DNA from: Rhodospirillales bacterium
Lineage (GTDB): Bacteria; Pseudomonadota; Alphaproteobacteria; Rhodospirillales; UBA2165
Assembly: GCA_022822205.1 (NCBI GenBank)
Contig: JAJECC010000155.1
Location: 1 to 32,743 of the forward strand
Reading direction: 5' to 3'
Length of the DNA: 32,743 bases
Shown in pieces: positions 17,045 through 25,376 of this stretch. The translations under genes were made by a program, and so were the position numbers. The notes under the pieces are model-generated. The model was not told the origin of the DNA and made no database searches. It saw nothing but the letters and a program-made list of their open reading frames with translations. Positions within the stretch are counted from its first letter, which is position 1. The number at the start of each line of letters is the position of its first letter.

Positions 17045-18022
17045 TCATGCGAGATGGGGAGAGGGCGGCACGCCGGGATGTTCGATGACCGCCTTTCGGA
17101 AACCAGGCCGCTCCATCAGCCGCCGGGTATAGGCCTCGACCCGTGGCGAAGCCGCGGGACCGTCGTCCTCCCACAGCCAGCCGAGGCCCAGCCATTTGAG
17201 CCGGAACAGGCTCACCCCCCAGCAAACGTCGGCCAGGGTGTATCGTTCGCCGCAAATCCAATCGCCGCCGGCTTTTTCCAGGTCAGCGTCGAGCCGCCCG
17301 ATGATCCCGGCGATTTCATCGACCGCATTCCGCATATCCTCGGGCGTCGCAATGAATTTGGCCGCGGCCGTTTCCTTGGCAATTTTGTTGCGGTAGGCCC
17401 GCTCGAGGGCCTCGTCCCCTTTCACCTCTTCCAGAAGCTGCCCCAGGCGTTCGCACTTCCTTGCATGTACGCCCTCCATTCGTTCGGCGACAGGCGCCGG
17501 GCGCGTATCGTTGCCCGGATGTTTGCCATAGAGAACGGCGACATGAGGCGTACCGTCGACGATCTCAACCTGACGAAGCACCTCGCCGGCGATGTCGTCG
17601 GGCACCAGATCCGCTCCAGGAGCCGTTTCATTGATGTATTCGCAGATCGCCTTTGAATCGATGACGACCCGGTTGGCCTCGTGGTCCACCAGTGTCGGCA
17701 CCACGCAGGGATCGAAGCCCTCGGTGGTCGTTGAAGAGCGGCCGGTATAATCGCTCACCTGTTCGAGCTGCTCGCCCCCCTTCAGCCGCAGACGGACGTA
17801 GTCGGGCGCGTAGTTCTCAACCGGAAAAATCATATCGTGCCCGGTATAGTTCGCGCCCTTCTCCGCCAAGGTGGTCCGCACCTTGTGGGAACAAAGGGAA
17901 AATGCCATGTGATAGAGTTCGAACCGCGGGTTTGGGTCGTCTCCCACTGTCCGGTTGCGTTCCGGATCGGTCAGGGTTTCGTTCGCCTTGGCTGCAAGCT
18001 CGCTGACATTCGTTTCGTTCAT
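17045..18022 (-). CDS. Glutathione S-transferase family protein (SxCS type, PcpC/LinD-like), GST 4
   Basis: A 325-residue GST, longer than typical. After a 30-residue leader comes FELYHMAFSLCSHKVRTTL with S42-L-C44-S45, then YAPDYVRLRLKG, VVPTLVDHEANRVVIDSKAICEYI and a long helical domain with CGERYTLADVCWG. The combination of an SxCS site and a PDYVRL segment is what I know from tetrachlorohydroquinone dehalogenase (PcpC). A reductive dehalogenation or similar thiol-dependent substitution is therefore the best guess. The ATG at 18022 follows AAAGGTG; the frame extends upstream into the FAD hydroxylase gene but is not coding there. It is 23 bp downstream of the PcpB-sized flavin hydroxylase, the same order of steps as in pentachlorophenol degradation. 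Confidence 0.87.
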   Translation of the reverse strand: MNETNVSELAAKANETLTDPERNRTVGDDPNPRFELYHMAFSLCSHKVRTTLAEKGANYTGHDMIFPVENYAPDYVRLRLKGGEQLEQVSDYTGRSSTTTEGFDPCVVPTLVDHEANRVVIDSKAICEYINETAPGADLVPDDIAGEVLRQVEIVDGTPHVAVLYGKHPGNDTRPAPVAERMEGVHARKCERLGQLLEEVKGDEALERAYRNKIAKETAAAKFIATPEDMRNAVDEIAGIIGRLDADLEKAGGDWICGERYTLADVCWGVSLFRLKWLGLGWLWEDDGPAASPRVEAYTRRLMERPGFRKAVIEHPGVPPSPHLA

Positions 18023-18045
18023 TTCGTCACCTTTATTTGCTGTCG

Positions 18046-19656
18046 CTACCGCCCCAGGGCGGTTTTCAAAATCTTCGGGGGCACGGGGGCGCCGTCGTTC
18101 CGGCCCCGCCACACCACATGATGGTCGGGCCGGACCAGGATCAGATCGGCGCCGTAAATCCCGCCGAGGCCCGGCTCGTCCAATGTGAGCACAGCGAGCG
18201 GCACGCCGATCTTCCCGGCCGCCTCGCTCCACGCCGTCTCGGGCGCCCCGGCGAAACTGATCAGGGTGAACCAGGGGCCCAGGCGGTCGAAAAGGGCCGA
18301 GCCGTCTCGCAGATAACAAGATGGAAGCCGTGCGCCCGGCGCCGTCGTCGGAACGTACCGGACGGGATCGGTTGATATCTCGGCGTCCGCCTCGCCGCAA
18401 ATGACGGGGGAGTCGGGGTAGGCGTAGCCGTATTCGATGCCCCAGCTTTCGTTTTCCGCATTTCCAAGCGCGGCAATCCGCTGTGCGGCGCGGGCCCTCC
18501 GGTCCTCGTCGCCCTCGATATCCGAGGGGAATTCTTCGGCATATACCGCCTGAATATCCATACGGACACCGGCGTGCCGGCCCGAACCACCCCGGTTGCG
18601 GACCCCGATGGGCCGCCGTTCAAGACCATAGGAGGCCAGGAGCCCCGGGCCGCCGTACCCTTTCGCCACCGCCGCCAGTTTCCATCCGATATCGACGGCA
18701 TCGCCGACGCCGGTGTTCATGCCGTATCCCCCCGTCGGGATATATTGGTGGGCGGCGTCGCCCGCCAGGAACACGTTCCCCCGGCCGTATTTCTCGGCCA
18801 CCAGCAGATGGGGCCGCCAAGGGTTTGCCACCTTGATGTCGAAATTGAATTCCCGCCCCGTGTAGCGGACCAGCCTCTCCTCGGGTGTCGGCATGTACCC
18901 GTCGGGATCCGGCCCGGGCAGGGTATGGAGGGTCCAGATATCGTCGTCGTTCTGCGCGATCATCGAGCCGCGCGAAGATTGATAATGCCAGGCAATGCCA
19001 AACCGCTGGAGAAGGTCCCTGTCCCGCGAGTGGAAATGGATCATGAAACGCTCGCCGAGATCGGCCTCGCCCTCGAGGCCGATATCCAGGGCCTGACGCA
19101 CGACGCTGTTGCCGCCGTCGCAACCGACCAGATAGTCGCACTTGACCTGCTCCGTTTCACCGGTTTCCTGATCCCTAAGCAACGCGACGACGCCGGCAGG
19201 CCCTTGCTCCAAACCCTCGATGGCCACGCCGAACCGTTCGGTGATCAGTGGATTTTCAACCGCGGCCTTCCGGAGGACAGGTTCGATTTCGACTTGCGAT
19301 ACCCGCATCGGCGGAACCTGAGGCTGCGTCCCATCATTGACTTCGCGGTATTGAGTCCGAAGCTCGGCGGGGCTTTTGTAGTTGAAGCGGTGCAGCTCAT
19401 GCCCGGCCAGGGTGGTGATCCAGGACACGTCGAACGGATGAGTATCCGGGACCGCGACCGCGCGCAACGCATCCTCGAGTCCATATTTGCGGAACAGTTC
19501 CATGCTCCGCGCATTGGTAATGTCCATCTTGGGATGGCGCGTTGGCGTCGGGCTCTTATCGATGACCGTGACGGGCACACCGAGATGAGCCATAACGCAA
19601 GCCGCCGTCAGCCCCACAGGCCCGGCGCCGGCGATCAGGATGGTGGTGTCGGTCAT
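18046..19656 (-). CDS. FAD-dependent aromatic hydroxylase (PheA/TfdB/PcpB-type family)
   Basis: A 536-residue class A flavin monooxygenase with the FAD fold TTILIAGAGPVGLTAACVMA, the DG motif CDYLVGCDGGNSVVRQAL, the second FAD motif GNVFLAGDAAHQYIPTGGYGMNTGVGDAVD, and a thioredoxin-like C-terminal domain typical of the phenol hydroxylase group. Its length is close to that of pentachlorophenol monooxygenase. It would hydroxylate a phenolic ring, possibly displacing a substituent. The stop of DctM is 3 bp upstream, so uptake and first oxidation are tightly coupled. Sequence alone does not show whether the substrate is halogenated. Confidence 0.9.
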   Translation of the reverse strand: MTDTTILIAGAGPVGLTAACVMAHLGVPVTVIDKSPTPTRHPKMDITNARSMELFRKYGLEDALRAVAVPDTHPFDVSWITTLAGHELHRFNYKSPAELRTQYREVNDGTQPQVPPMRVSQVEIEPVLRKAAVENPLITERFGVAIEGLEQGPAGVVALLRDQETGETEQVKCDYLVGCDGGNSVVRQALDIGLEGEADLGERFMIHFHSRDRDLLQRFGIAWHYQSSRGSMIAQNDDDIWTLHTLPGPDPDGYMPTPEERLVRYTGREFNFDIKVANPWRPHLLVAEKYGRGNVFLAGDAAHQYIPTGGYGMNTGVGDAVDIGWKLAAVAKGYGGPGLLASYGLERRPIGVRNRGGSGRHAGVRMDIQAVYAEEFPSDIEGDEDRRARAAQRIAALGNAENESWGIEYGYAYPDSPVICGEADAEISTDPVRYVPTTAPGARLPSCYLRDGSALFDRLGPWFTLISFAGAPETAWSEAAGKIGVPLAVLTLDEPGLGGIYGADLILVRPDHHVVWRGRNDGAPVPPKILKTALGR

Positions 19657-19659
19657 CGG

Positions 19660-20976
19660 CTAGCCCATAAATCGCGTTAGCCAAAGGGCCGTCGCTGGAA
19701 AAATGACCACGAGCGCCAATCTCCCGATGTCGGCGACGAAGAACGGAACGATCCCCTGGAACACCTGCTTGAGACTCACATCGGGCAGCATGGAGGAGAT
19801 AACGAATACATTCATACCGATGGGCGGGGTGATCAGGCTGATCTCCACCACCATCACCAGGACGATGCCCCACCAGATCAGCACCAGGCCCGGATCGATG
19901 GGAAGCCCCAATCCTTCGATCAGCGGCACGAAAATCGGCACGGTCAGGAAGATCATGGCGATGCCGTCGATGAACATGCCGAGCACGACGTAACAGAGCA
20001 GAACCATGACGACGACCATCCACGGCGAAATATTGAGCCCGCGGATGAAGCCGAGCACATCCTCGGGCGCGCCGGCGATATTGACGAATTGGTTCAGCAT
20101 GAGAGCGCCGAAGGCGACCGTGAACACGATGGCCGTGGTTTTCCCCGCCTCCAGCAGGGAATCAAAAAATACCCGCCAATTCATCCGGCCGCGGGCAATA
20201 GCGAAGACCAGAGCGCCGGCCGCTCCAATCCCACCCGCTTCGGAAGGCGTGAAGACACCGAAGAAAATACCGCCCATGATCAGGAAAAACAGGAAGACGA
20301 TTCCCCAGACCTTGTAGACGGTGGTCAGCCTCTCCCGCCAGGAAAAGCGTTCGGCGGGCGGACCCCAGTCCGGTTTGACCATGCAGACCAGGCGGATCAC
20401 CACCATGTAAGCGGCGATGGTGATCAGCCCCGGCACGATGCCGGCCACGAATAATTTGGCGATGTCCACCTCGGCGATGAGCCCGTAAATGATGAGCGCG
20501 CCCGAGGGCGGGATGAGTATGCCCATGGTGCCGCCGGCGGCGACCGTCCCGGCCGAGAAGGCATCGTTGTACTTGTATTTGCGCATGGACGGGACTGCGA
20601 CGCGGGCCATTGTGGCGGCGGTTGCGACCGAGGATCCCGAAATCGCCGCAAATCCGCCGCAGGCGGCCACCGTGGAAATGGCCAGACCGCCCTTCATATG
20701 GCCGAACCACCGGTTGGCGGTTTCGTAGAGGTCGTCGGAGATGCCCGACCGGTTGACAAACACGCCCATCAACAGGAACAGCGGCAGCACCGCGAACTGG
20801 AAGTTGAGCGCCAACTCGAGGATCTGCTGGCCCGCCACGGTACTGGCCGCGTCCAGCCCCTTCGGGTGCATGACCCCAAAGCCGACATATCCGATGAGCA
20901 TGAGGGAGAGGCCGAGCGGAAAGCCGAAGCCACCTACAATCAGGAGGGCGGCAATGCCAATGAGAACGGGAATCAT
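19660..20976 (-). CDS. dctM: TRAP transporter large permease subunit (DctM)
   Basis: A 438-residue inner-membrane protein of the DctM family, with about 12 hydrophobic segments and family motifs such as ISGSSVATAATMARVAVPSM, GTVAAGGTMGILIPPSGALIIYG and a late SLITPPIGMNVFVI. It forms the sodium-driven translocation path for the solute bound by DctP. It follows DctQ by 9 bp and is followed by the FAD hydroxylase after 3 bp. This second TRAP system is separate from the TAXI-type system at 3436-6363. Confidence 0.92.
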   Translation of the reverse strand: MIPVLIGIAALLIVGGFGFPLGLSLMLIGYVGFGVMHPKGLDAASTVAGQQILELALNFQFAVLPLFLLMGVFVNRSGISDDLYETANRWFGHMKGGLAISTVAACGGFAAISGSSVATAATMARVAVPSMRKYKYNDAFSAGTVAAGGTMGILIPPSGALIIYGLIAEVDIAKLFVAGIVPGLITIAAYMVVIRLVCMVKPDWGPPAERFSWRERLTTVYKVWGIVFLFFLIMGGIFFGVFTPSEAGGIGAAGALVFAIARGRMNWRVFFDSLLEAGKTTAIVFTVAFGALMLNQFVNIAGAPEDVLGFIRGLNISPWMVVVMVLLCYVVLGMFIDGIAMIFLTVPIFVPLIEGLGLPIDPGLVLIWWGIVLVMVVEISLITPPIGMNVFVISSMLPDVSLKQVFQGIVPFFVADIGRLALVVIFPATALWLTRFMG

Positions 20977-20985
20977 GGGACCGGC

Positions 20986-21630
20986 CTAACTCGTACCCGC
21001 GTCGCGGTCCCCGCGTCTCGACCGCCGAAGATCGGCGAGAATCACAAGCGCGAATACCCACGTAGCGATGGCCAATAGCCCGACGAACACGAAAACGATG
21101 GGCGCCAGGGGCCACTCCTGGCCTTCGCTCACGACGAGCCGCTCCATATAGCGGCTCGCCTGCTCCCAAAGACGTGTCCCCAGGAAAACGACCATGGCGA
21201 GGGTCCCAAGATCGACCAGGAATTGCCGTAACCGCTCCAGTTTGGGGCGGCCGCGAACCAACCCGATCAAAAGTTCGATTTGGATGTGCGATTTCTCCAT
21301 GGTGACGAACGGAAACGCCGAAAAAATCGTCAGGCCAAGCAGCCAGGCCGTCAGTTCTTCCGAAACGGCGATCGGCGTATCGAGGACGTAGCGGAACGTC
21401 ACCGAGACGAACATCACCGTTAGAAGGCAGGCGATGCAAAGGGCCGAGAAGGCCGCGAACGTACCGGCCATGCGGCCGGTCATTCGCCCGGACGTGCCGG
21501 ACGCAACGGCGTCTCGTACGGATCCCAGCAGGCCGGCACGAAATGCCCGCCATTGACCCGCCGGTGAATAGTCCGGCCGCTCCGGCATCCCGTTGGATGC
21601 CGGAGCCGATTTATCCGGGTCGGAGGCCAC
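20986..21630 (-). CDS. dctQ: TRAP transporter small permease subunit (DctQ)
   Basis: A 214-residue protein with four hydrophobic segments in the second part, starting near FAALCIACLLTVMFVSVTFRY-like residues at about 55, then ELTAWLLGLTIFSAF, LGTLAMVVFLGTRL and PIVFVFVGLLAIATWVFAL. The N-terminal 45 residues are polar and unusually long for DctQ. The start is a GTG at 21630 with AAGGATC upstream. It is encoded between DctP (50 bp) and DctM (9 bp). Confidence 0.88.
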   Translation of the reverse strand: MASDPDKSAPASNGMPERPDYSPAGQWRAFRAGLLGSVRDAVASGTSGRMTGRMAGTFAAFSALCIACLLTVMFVSVTFRYVLDTPIAVSEELTAWLLGLTIFSAFPFVTMEKSHIQIELLIGLVRGRPKLERLRQFLVDLGTLAMVVFLGTRLWEQASRYMERLVVSEGQEWPLAPIVFVFVGLLAIATWVFALVILADLRRSRRGDRDAGTS

Positions 21631-21680
21631 GTTGCCGATCCTTTGTCAGGTTGACGAAATGCGCGCCGAAACCGCGGCAG

Positions 21681-22772
21681 CTACTTCTTCATGCCTTTCC
21701 CGGGGGGTGGTTTGAATGCCGCGACGCGTTGCCTATAGAACGCCAGGGCGGCTTTGCCATCCACACCCTTTTTCGCGGCCTGCTTGATCCAGTCCTGCTC
21801 GACAAACTGCAATGACTTGGCCATGGCCGCCTGGAATTCCGGTGAGGCGTCGGTGAATGTCGCGCCTGCTTGTTTGAACACCATGCGCGCCCGCCGGGTG
21901 ACGGCTTCTTCGACGAAACCAAGCTTTGTCCCGAGTTCACCGCCGGCATGGGCGGTCAACGCCCGCCGCGCGTCCGCCGGCAATCCGGCGAATGACTTTG
22001 CCTCCATGATCAGGCTGAACGTCACACGATTCAATCCGCCGGAAAATTCCGTGATATGTTTGATCTTTGCCGGCAAGCCGAGGGTCATGGCCGGTCCGAG
22101 GGCCGACATGTTTCCGTCGACAACGCCGCCATTCACCAGTTCGAACATCTTGACCCCCGGCGCGGGTATCGGCGTACCGCCCAGAGCCTTGAGCATGGCC
22201 GTTTCGACACCCGGCGACGTCCTGATCTTGAGGCTTTTGAGATCGGCAATGCTGTTTACGGGGCGAGAGATGGTCTGAACCTGGGAGGCGCCCAGATTCC
22301 AGATCGATAGCAGTTTGAAACCCTTGAACTCGTTCGCGGCGGCAAAGAACTTCTCATGGGTCGCCCAAAGCGCATTCGAGGCGGCGTAGGTTTGGCGGGC
22401 CAGGAAGGGCACGAATGTCATGTTGGGGAGAACGATTTGCCGCCTGAACAGGGTTGCGGAAATCGTGATGTCGGCGACGCCGTCTTGAACGATATCGAAC
22501 TGCCGCGGCGCCGGAGCCAAACTGGCCGTCGGGACCTTGACTTTGATCGTCCCGTTCGAATTCGCCACGGCCTGTTCGTACCAGGGTTTAAGCGCTCCCC
22601 CCCAAATCGGCGCCCGTTGGGGGAAGAAGACATTGAATATCAATTCTTTCGGCTCGGCCATGGCAGGTGTCGCGGCCAATGTCGGCGCCACGACGACGGC
22701 GCCCGCCAGACATATCAGTGTTTTTCGGATGGCCTGTTTGTTCGTTTGGACAATTTTCCGTTCGTTTTTCAT
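21681..22772 (-). CDS. dctP: TRAP transporter substrate-binding protein (DctP)
   Basis: A 363-residue periplasmic binding protein. A signal peptide covers about residues 1-40 (hydrophobic LICLAGAVVVAPTLAATPAMA, cleavage after AMA). The mature part has the DctP pattern, with FDIVQDGVADITISATLF and the carboxylate-binding arginine region LKSLKIRTSPGVETAMLKALGGTPIP. The ATG at 22772 follows GGAGGAA; an upstream in-frame start at 22823 is less likely. The gene lies between the sulfatase (40 bp) and DctQ. The ligand is probably an organic acid, perhaps the desulfated aromatic acid handled by this cluster. Confidence 0.9.
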   Translation of the reverse strand: MKNERKIVQTNKQAIRKTLICLAGAVVVAPTLAATPAMAEPKELIFNVFFPQRAPIWGGALKPWYEQAVANSNGTIKVKVPTASLAPAPRQFDIVQDGVADITISATLFRRQIVLPNMTFVPFLARQTYAASNALWATHEKFFAAANEFKGFKLLSIWNLGASQVQTISRPVNSIADLKSLKIRTSPGVETAMLKALGGTPIPAPGVKMFELVNGGVVDGNMSALGPAMTLGLPAKIKHITEFSGGLNRVTFSLIMEAKSFAGLPADARRALTAHAGGELGTKLGFVEEAVTRRARMVFKQAGATFTDASPEFQAAMAKSLQFVEQDWIKQAAKKGVDGKAALAFYRQRVAAFKPPPGKGMKK

Positions 22773-22812
22773 TTCTTCCTCCCTTGTGAATTGTTGGAAG
22801 TTCGGCTGACGG

Positions 22813-24408
22813 TCAGCCGACATTTATCTGGATTGGCGAAAGAGATTCGTTTGCCACCATTTCCTTCATCGCACGTTCCATCAGCTCCAGTCTGACGGTC
22901 CGGTGTTCAGGCGACGTCCAAAGGTTGACGATCTCTCCGGGGTCGTTCTTCAGGTCGTACAGCTCGCCCCATTCCTTGGTGGAGAAGTAGGAAAGCCGCC
23001 AATCCCGATCGACAAATGTTTTGACCCGGGTGGGAAAATCGTCCCCCGGGAGCGTGAATGTCGTCATTTGCTCGACCAGGACCCCATCGCGCTTGGAGGG
23101 TTCTCCATCGAGTATGATCCGGGTGAGATCCTTGCCTTGCATACCGGCGCAGGGGGCGAGGCCGGCGCGTGCGAGAATCGAATTCGGGATGTCCTGGGAA
23201 CAGGCGAATTCATCCGTGGCGCGGCCCGCCGAGGGGTCGGCGGGATCGCTCCAAATGAAGGGCACGCGGATCAGTCCCTGGTAGTGCAACAGGGCCTTCT
23301 GCATCAGACCGTGGTCGCCCATCCAGTCACCGTGATCGCTGGTAAAGATGATGACCGTATCCCGGTCCAGGCCATGATCCTTCAGCTTGGCGAGGATGCG
23401 CCCGACCGAGGCGTCGATGAAGCCGATCATGCCGTAGGTCAGCGCCGTGATTTGTTTCGCCTCGTGCTCGTGAACGGCGTAGGGCATGACCCAGTCGCGA
23501 TTCGCCTGGCCGCTGTTCAACTCCGCATGGTAGCGGGCCAACACCGGCGTCTGATCATGCGGTTGGTGATAAAAGGAGTCCGGCAGGTTCACGTCCGCCG
23601 GATCGTACATGTCCCAATACTTCCCCGGCGGCGTGAACGGGTGATGCGGGTCCGGGAAACTGCACTGGACGAAAAACGGCCTGTCCGATCCCCGCGCCGC
23701 ATAGTCGTCCAGATAATCGAGCGTCGCCTGGGCGATATAGCCGGTGGGATAGAGCTCTTCCGGCAGGCGGGGTTTGCGGGCCTGGGGCGCATCGTAACGG
23801 GGATCGGTGTCCGACGGCCGGGTATCGGCCTCTTCGTAGCGCTCTCTCAGCCAGTGGGCGTAGTGGCCCTGCACCTGGTCGCCGTGCCCGGTACATACCC
23901 GGAAGCGTTCGAAGCCGTAATAGTCTCCTTCGAGTTGGTCCGCCTCGGGGTCCTCCGACGTGTCGAACCCGAGTTCCCGCTGGTAGGGCGGACCGGACCG
24001 GACGCTTCGGATGGAATCCCGGAGTCCGTCCGGCGGCGGCTGCAGACCGTTTTCGCCGGGCTGCCGTCGTGCTTCTTCGGTGGTGAAGTTCTGGAAGTGC
24101 GCCTTTCCGAACAGTGCCGTCTCGTATCCGCCGGCTTGCAGCAGATGGGGATAACAAACGGAATCAAGGGATATCGGTATACCGTTTACCCGGACGCCGT
24201 GCTGAGTGACCGTTTGGCCGGTCATGATCGTCGCGCGGTTGGTCTGGCAAACGGCCGAATTAACGTAAAAGCGGCTAAACCGCCGCCCCTTCGCCGCCAA
24301 TGAATCGATATGGGGTGTTTTCAGAAGCGGGTTGCCGGCACAGCCCAAGTGATCCCAGCGTTGCTGGTCCGTCACGATGAACAAAAAGTTTGGCTGCCTT
24401 CCCTGCAT
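22813..24408 (-). CDS. Type I (formylglycine) sulfatase family protein
   Basis: A 531-residue sulfatase/alkaline-phosphatase fold enzyme. It opens with NFLFIVTDQQRWDHLG (metal ligands), then the modification site C54-Q-T-N-R in SAVCQTNRATIMTGQ, and the metal-binding segment FTSDHGDWMGDHGL. The usual sulfatase signature is C-x-P/A-x-R; here the third position is Thr. That variant may still be converted to formylglycine but is worth checking. There is no signal peptide, so it is cytoplasmic. Family members cleave sulfate esters, and some cleave phosphonate monoesters. The ATG at 24408 has GGAAGG upstream; an earlier in-frame start at 24453 is possible. A putative IclR operator lies 90 bp upstream. 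Confidence 0.88.
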   Translation of the reverse strand: MQGRQPNFLFIVTDQQRWDHLGCAGNPLLKTPHIDSLAAKGRRFSRFYVNSAVCQTNRATIMTGQTVTQHGVRVNGIPISLDSVCYPHLLQAGGYETALFGKAHFQNFTTEEARRQPGENGLQPPPDGLRDSIRSVRSGPPYQRELGFDTSEDPEADQLEGDYYGFERFRVCTGHGDQVQGHYAHWLRERYEEADTRPSDTDPRYDAPQARKPRLPEELYPTGYIAQATLDYLDDYAARGSDRPFFVQCSFPDPHHPFTPPGKYWDMYDPADVNLPDSFYHQPHDQTPVLARYHAELNSGQANRDWVMPYAVHEHEAKQITALTYGMIGFIDASVGRILAKLKDHGLDRDTVIIFTSDHGDWMGDHGLMQKALLHYQGLIRVPFIWSDPADPSAGRATDEFACSQDIPNSILARAGLAPCAGMQGKDLTRIILDGEPSKRDGVLVEQMTTFTLPGDDFPTRVKTFVDRDWRLSYFSTKEWGELYDLKNDPGEIVNLWTSPEHRTVRLELMERAMKEMVANESLSPIQINVG

Positions 24409-24497
24409 GGCGCGCCTTCCACTATTTTTGCGTTTCGTGATTTGTTGCCGCACGCTAGCGAGACATGGGGTCGCGGTTCAATTGCCCGTTCGAAATT

Positions 24498-24512
24498 GTC
24501 TACAATGTGGAC
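24498..24512. promoter_or_regulatory. Putative IclR operator upstream of the sulfatase
   Basis: GTCTACAATGTGGAC is an imperfect palindrome of form GTCYACA-W-TGTRGAC. It differs from the site at 26407-26421 only in the central base, and the preceding ATT is shared too. It lies directly after the IclR stop codon, in the 104-bp gap before the sulfatase gene. Confidence 0.65.
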
Positions 24513-25334
24513 TCAGTCCAGGTGCGGTAGATGGAGTCCCGACTCCGCCGCCGCCCGAAACGCATTCTCGAGATTTGCCGCGGCGGATTTCAGGGTTTGC
24601 AGGTATTGATCGACGATTTCCGTCGGCGACACTGCGGATACGATGAAGGCGAGATTGATGCATGAGATGGGTTCCTGGTTGGGGACGACGGGAACCGACA
24701 GGATTGCCGTCGGACCGTACTGCCCGGTGCCGACCGCATAGCCCTGTTCGCGGGTTTTTTTCAGAATCGAATTGATGCGGCGGGTGTTGCGGGCGATCTC
24801 GCATTCTTCGTGATCGGGACTCGACAAGACTTCCAAAATTGCCTTTTGACGGTGAGGCGTACAGGCGGCCAGATAGGCCTGCCCGGGGGCGGACCGCAGA
24901 AAGGGAATGCGATAGCCCGGAAATCCCCGCCGGGTTCGGCGGGAATAGCCGCGCTCGAGAGAAATCGGGCTGGTCGGATGGGTGGTCACCCGAACCAGCA
25001 TGGCATCGCCGTCAAACGTCGCAAGATCCACCGGCCATACGACTTCGTTTCCAAGCTCCGAAATCAAAGGCGCCGCGATGTCGGATACCCAATCTTCGTC
25101 GTTAAAGCCGGCGCTCAAGGTATTGACCGTGATCGTCAGCTTGTAGATATCGCCCCGCCCCGCTTTGGTCACAAAACCGTCTTCGATGAGCGTATCGAGA
25201 ATTCGGTACAGCGTCGGCCTTGGAATGTTGGTCAGCCGGCTGAGCTCGCTGACGGAAATTTCGGAGTGCAGGTTGAGGTGTTGCAGCACCTCCAGTCCCT
25301 TTCGGAGACTCTTGATCAGCTTTGGCTGGGCCAT
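24513..25334 (-). CDS. IclR family transcriptional regulator (MhpR-like)
   Basis: A 273-residue regulator. The N-terminal winged helix-turn-helix (about residues 10-70) reads LRKGLEVLQHLNLHSEISVS and then LTNIPRPTLYRILDTLIEDGFV. The C-terminal effector domain has WPVDLATFDGDAMLVRVTTH, SAPGQAYLAACTP and GPTAILSVPVV. The WPVDLA and THPTSP segments resemble E. coli MhpR, the activator of 3-hydroxyphenylpropionate degradation, so an aromatic-acid effector is likely. It lies between the BKACE gene (42 bp) and the sulfatase. Two matching palindromes at 24498 and 26407 are its probable sites, which would give it control of both divergent catabolic blocks. Confidence 0.88.
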   Translation of the reverse strand: MAQPKLIKSLRKGLEVLQHLNLHSEISVSELSRLTNIPRPTLYRILDTLIEDGFVTKAGRGDIYKLTITVNTLSAGFNDEDWVSDIAAPLISELGNEVVWPVDLATFDGDAMLVRVTTHPTSPISLERGYSRRTRRGFPGYRIPFLRSAPGQAYLAACTPHRQKAILEVLSSPDHEECEIARNTRRINSILKKTREQGYAVGTGQYGPTAILSVPVVPNQEPISCINLAFIVSAVSPTEIVDQYLQTLKSAAANLENAFRAAAESGLHLPHLD

Positions 25335-25376
25335 GGGATTGCGCCTCCAACTTGGGTGCGGATCCCCTTCAAAGAC

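Noticed and set aside
670..18022. Assigning the GSTs as LigE/LigF/LigG beta-etherase enzymes
   Set aside because: The SxCS active-site pattern fits the PcpC-type group better than the Lig enzymes as I know their N-termini. Ether cleavage remains possible but is not shown.
22903..24303. Plus-strand open frame of 466 codons
   Set aside because: It is antisense to the sulfatase; only the minus strand shows family motifs.
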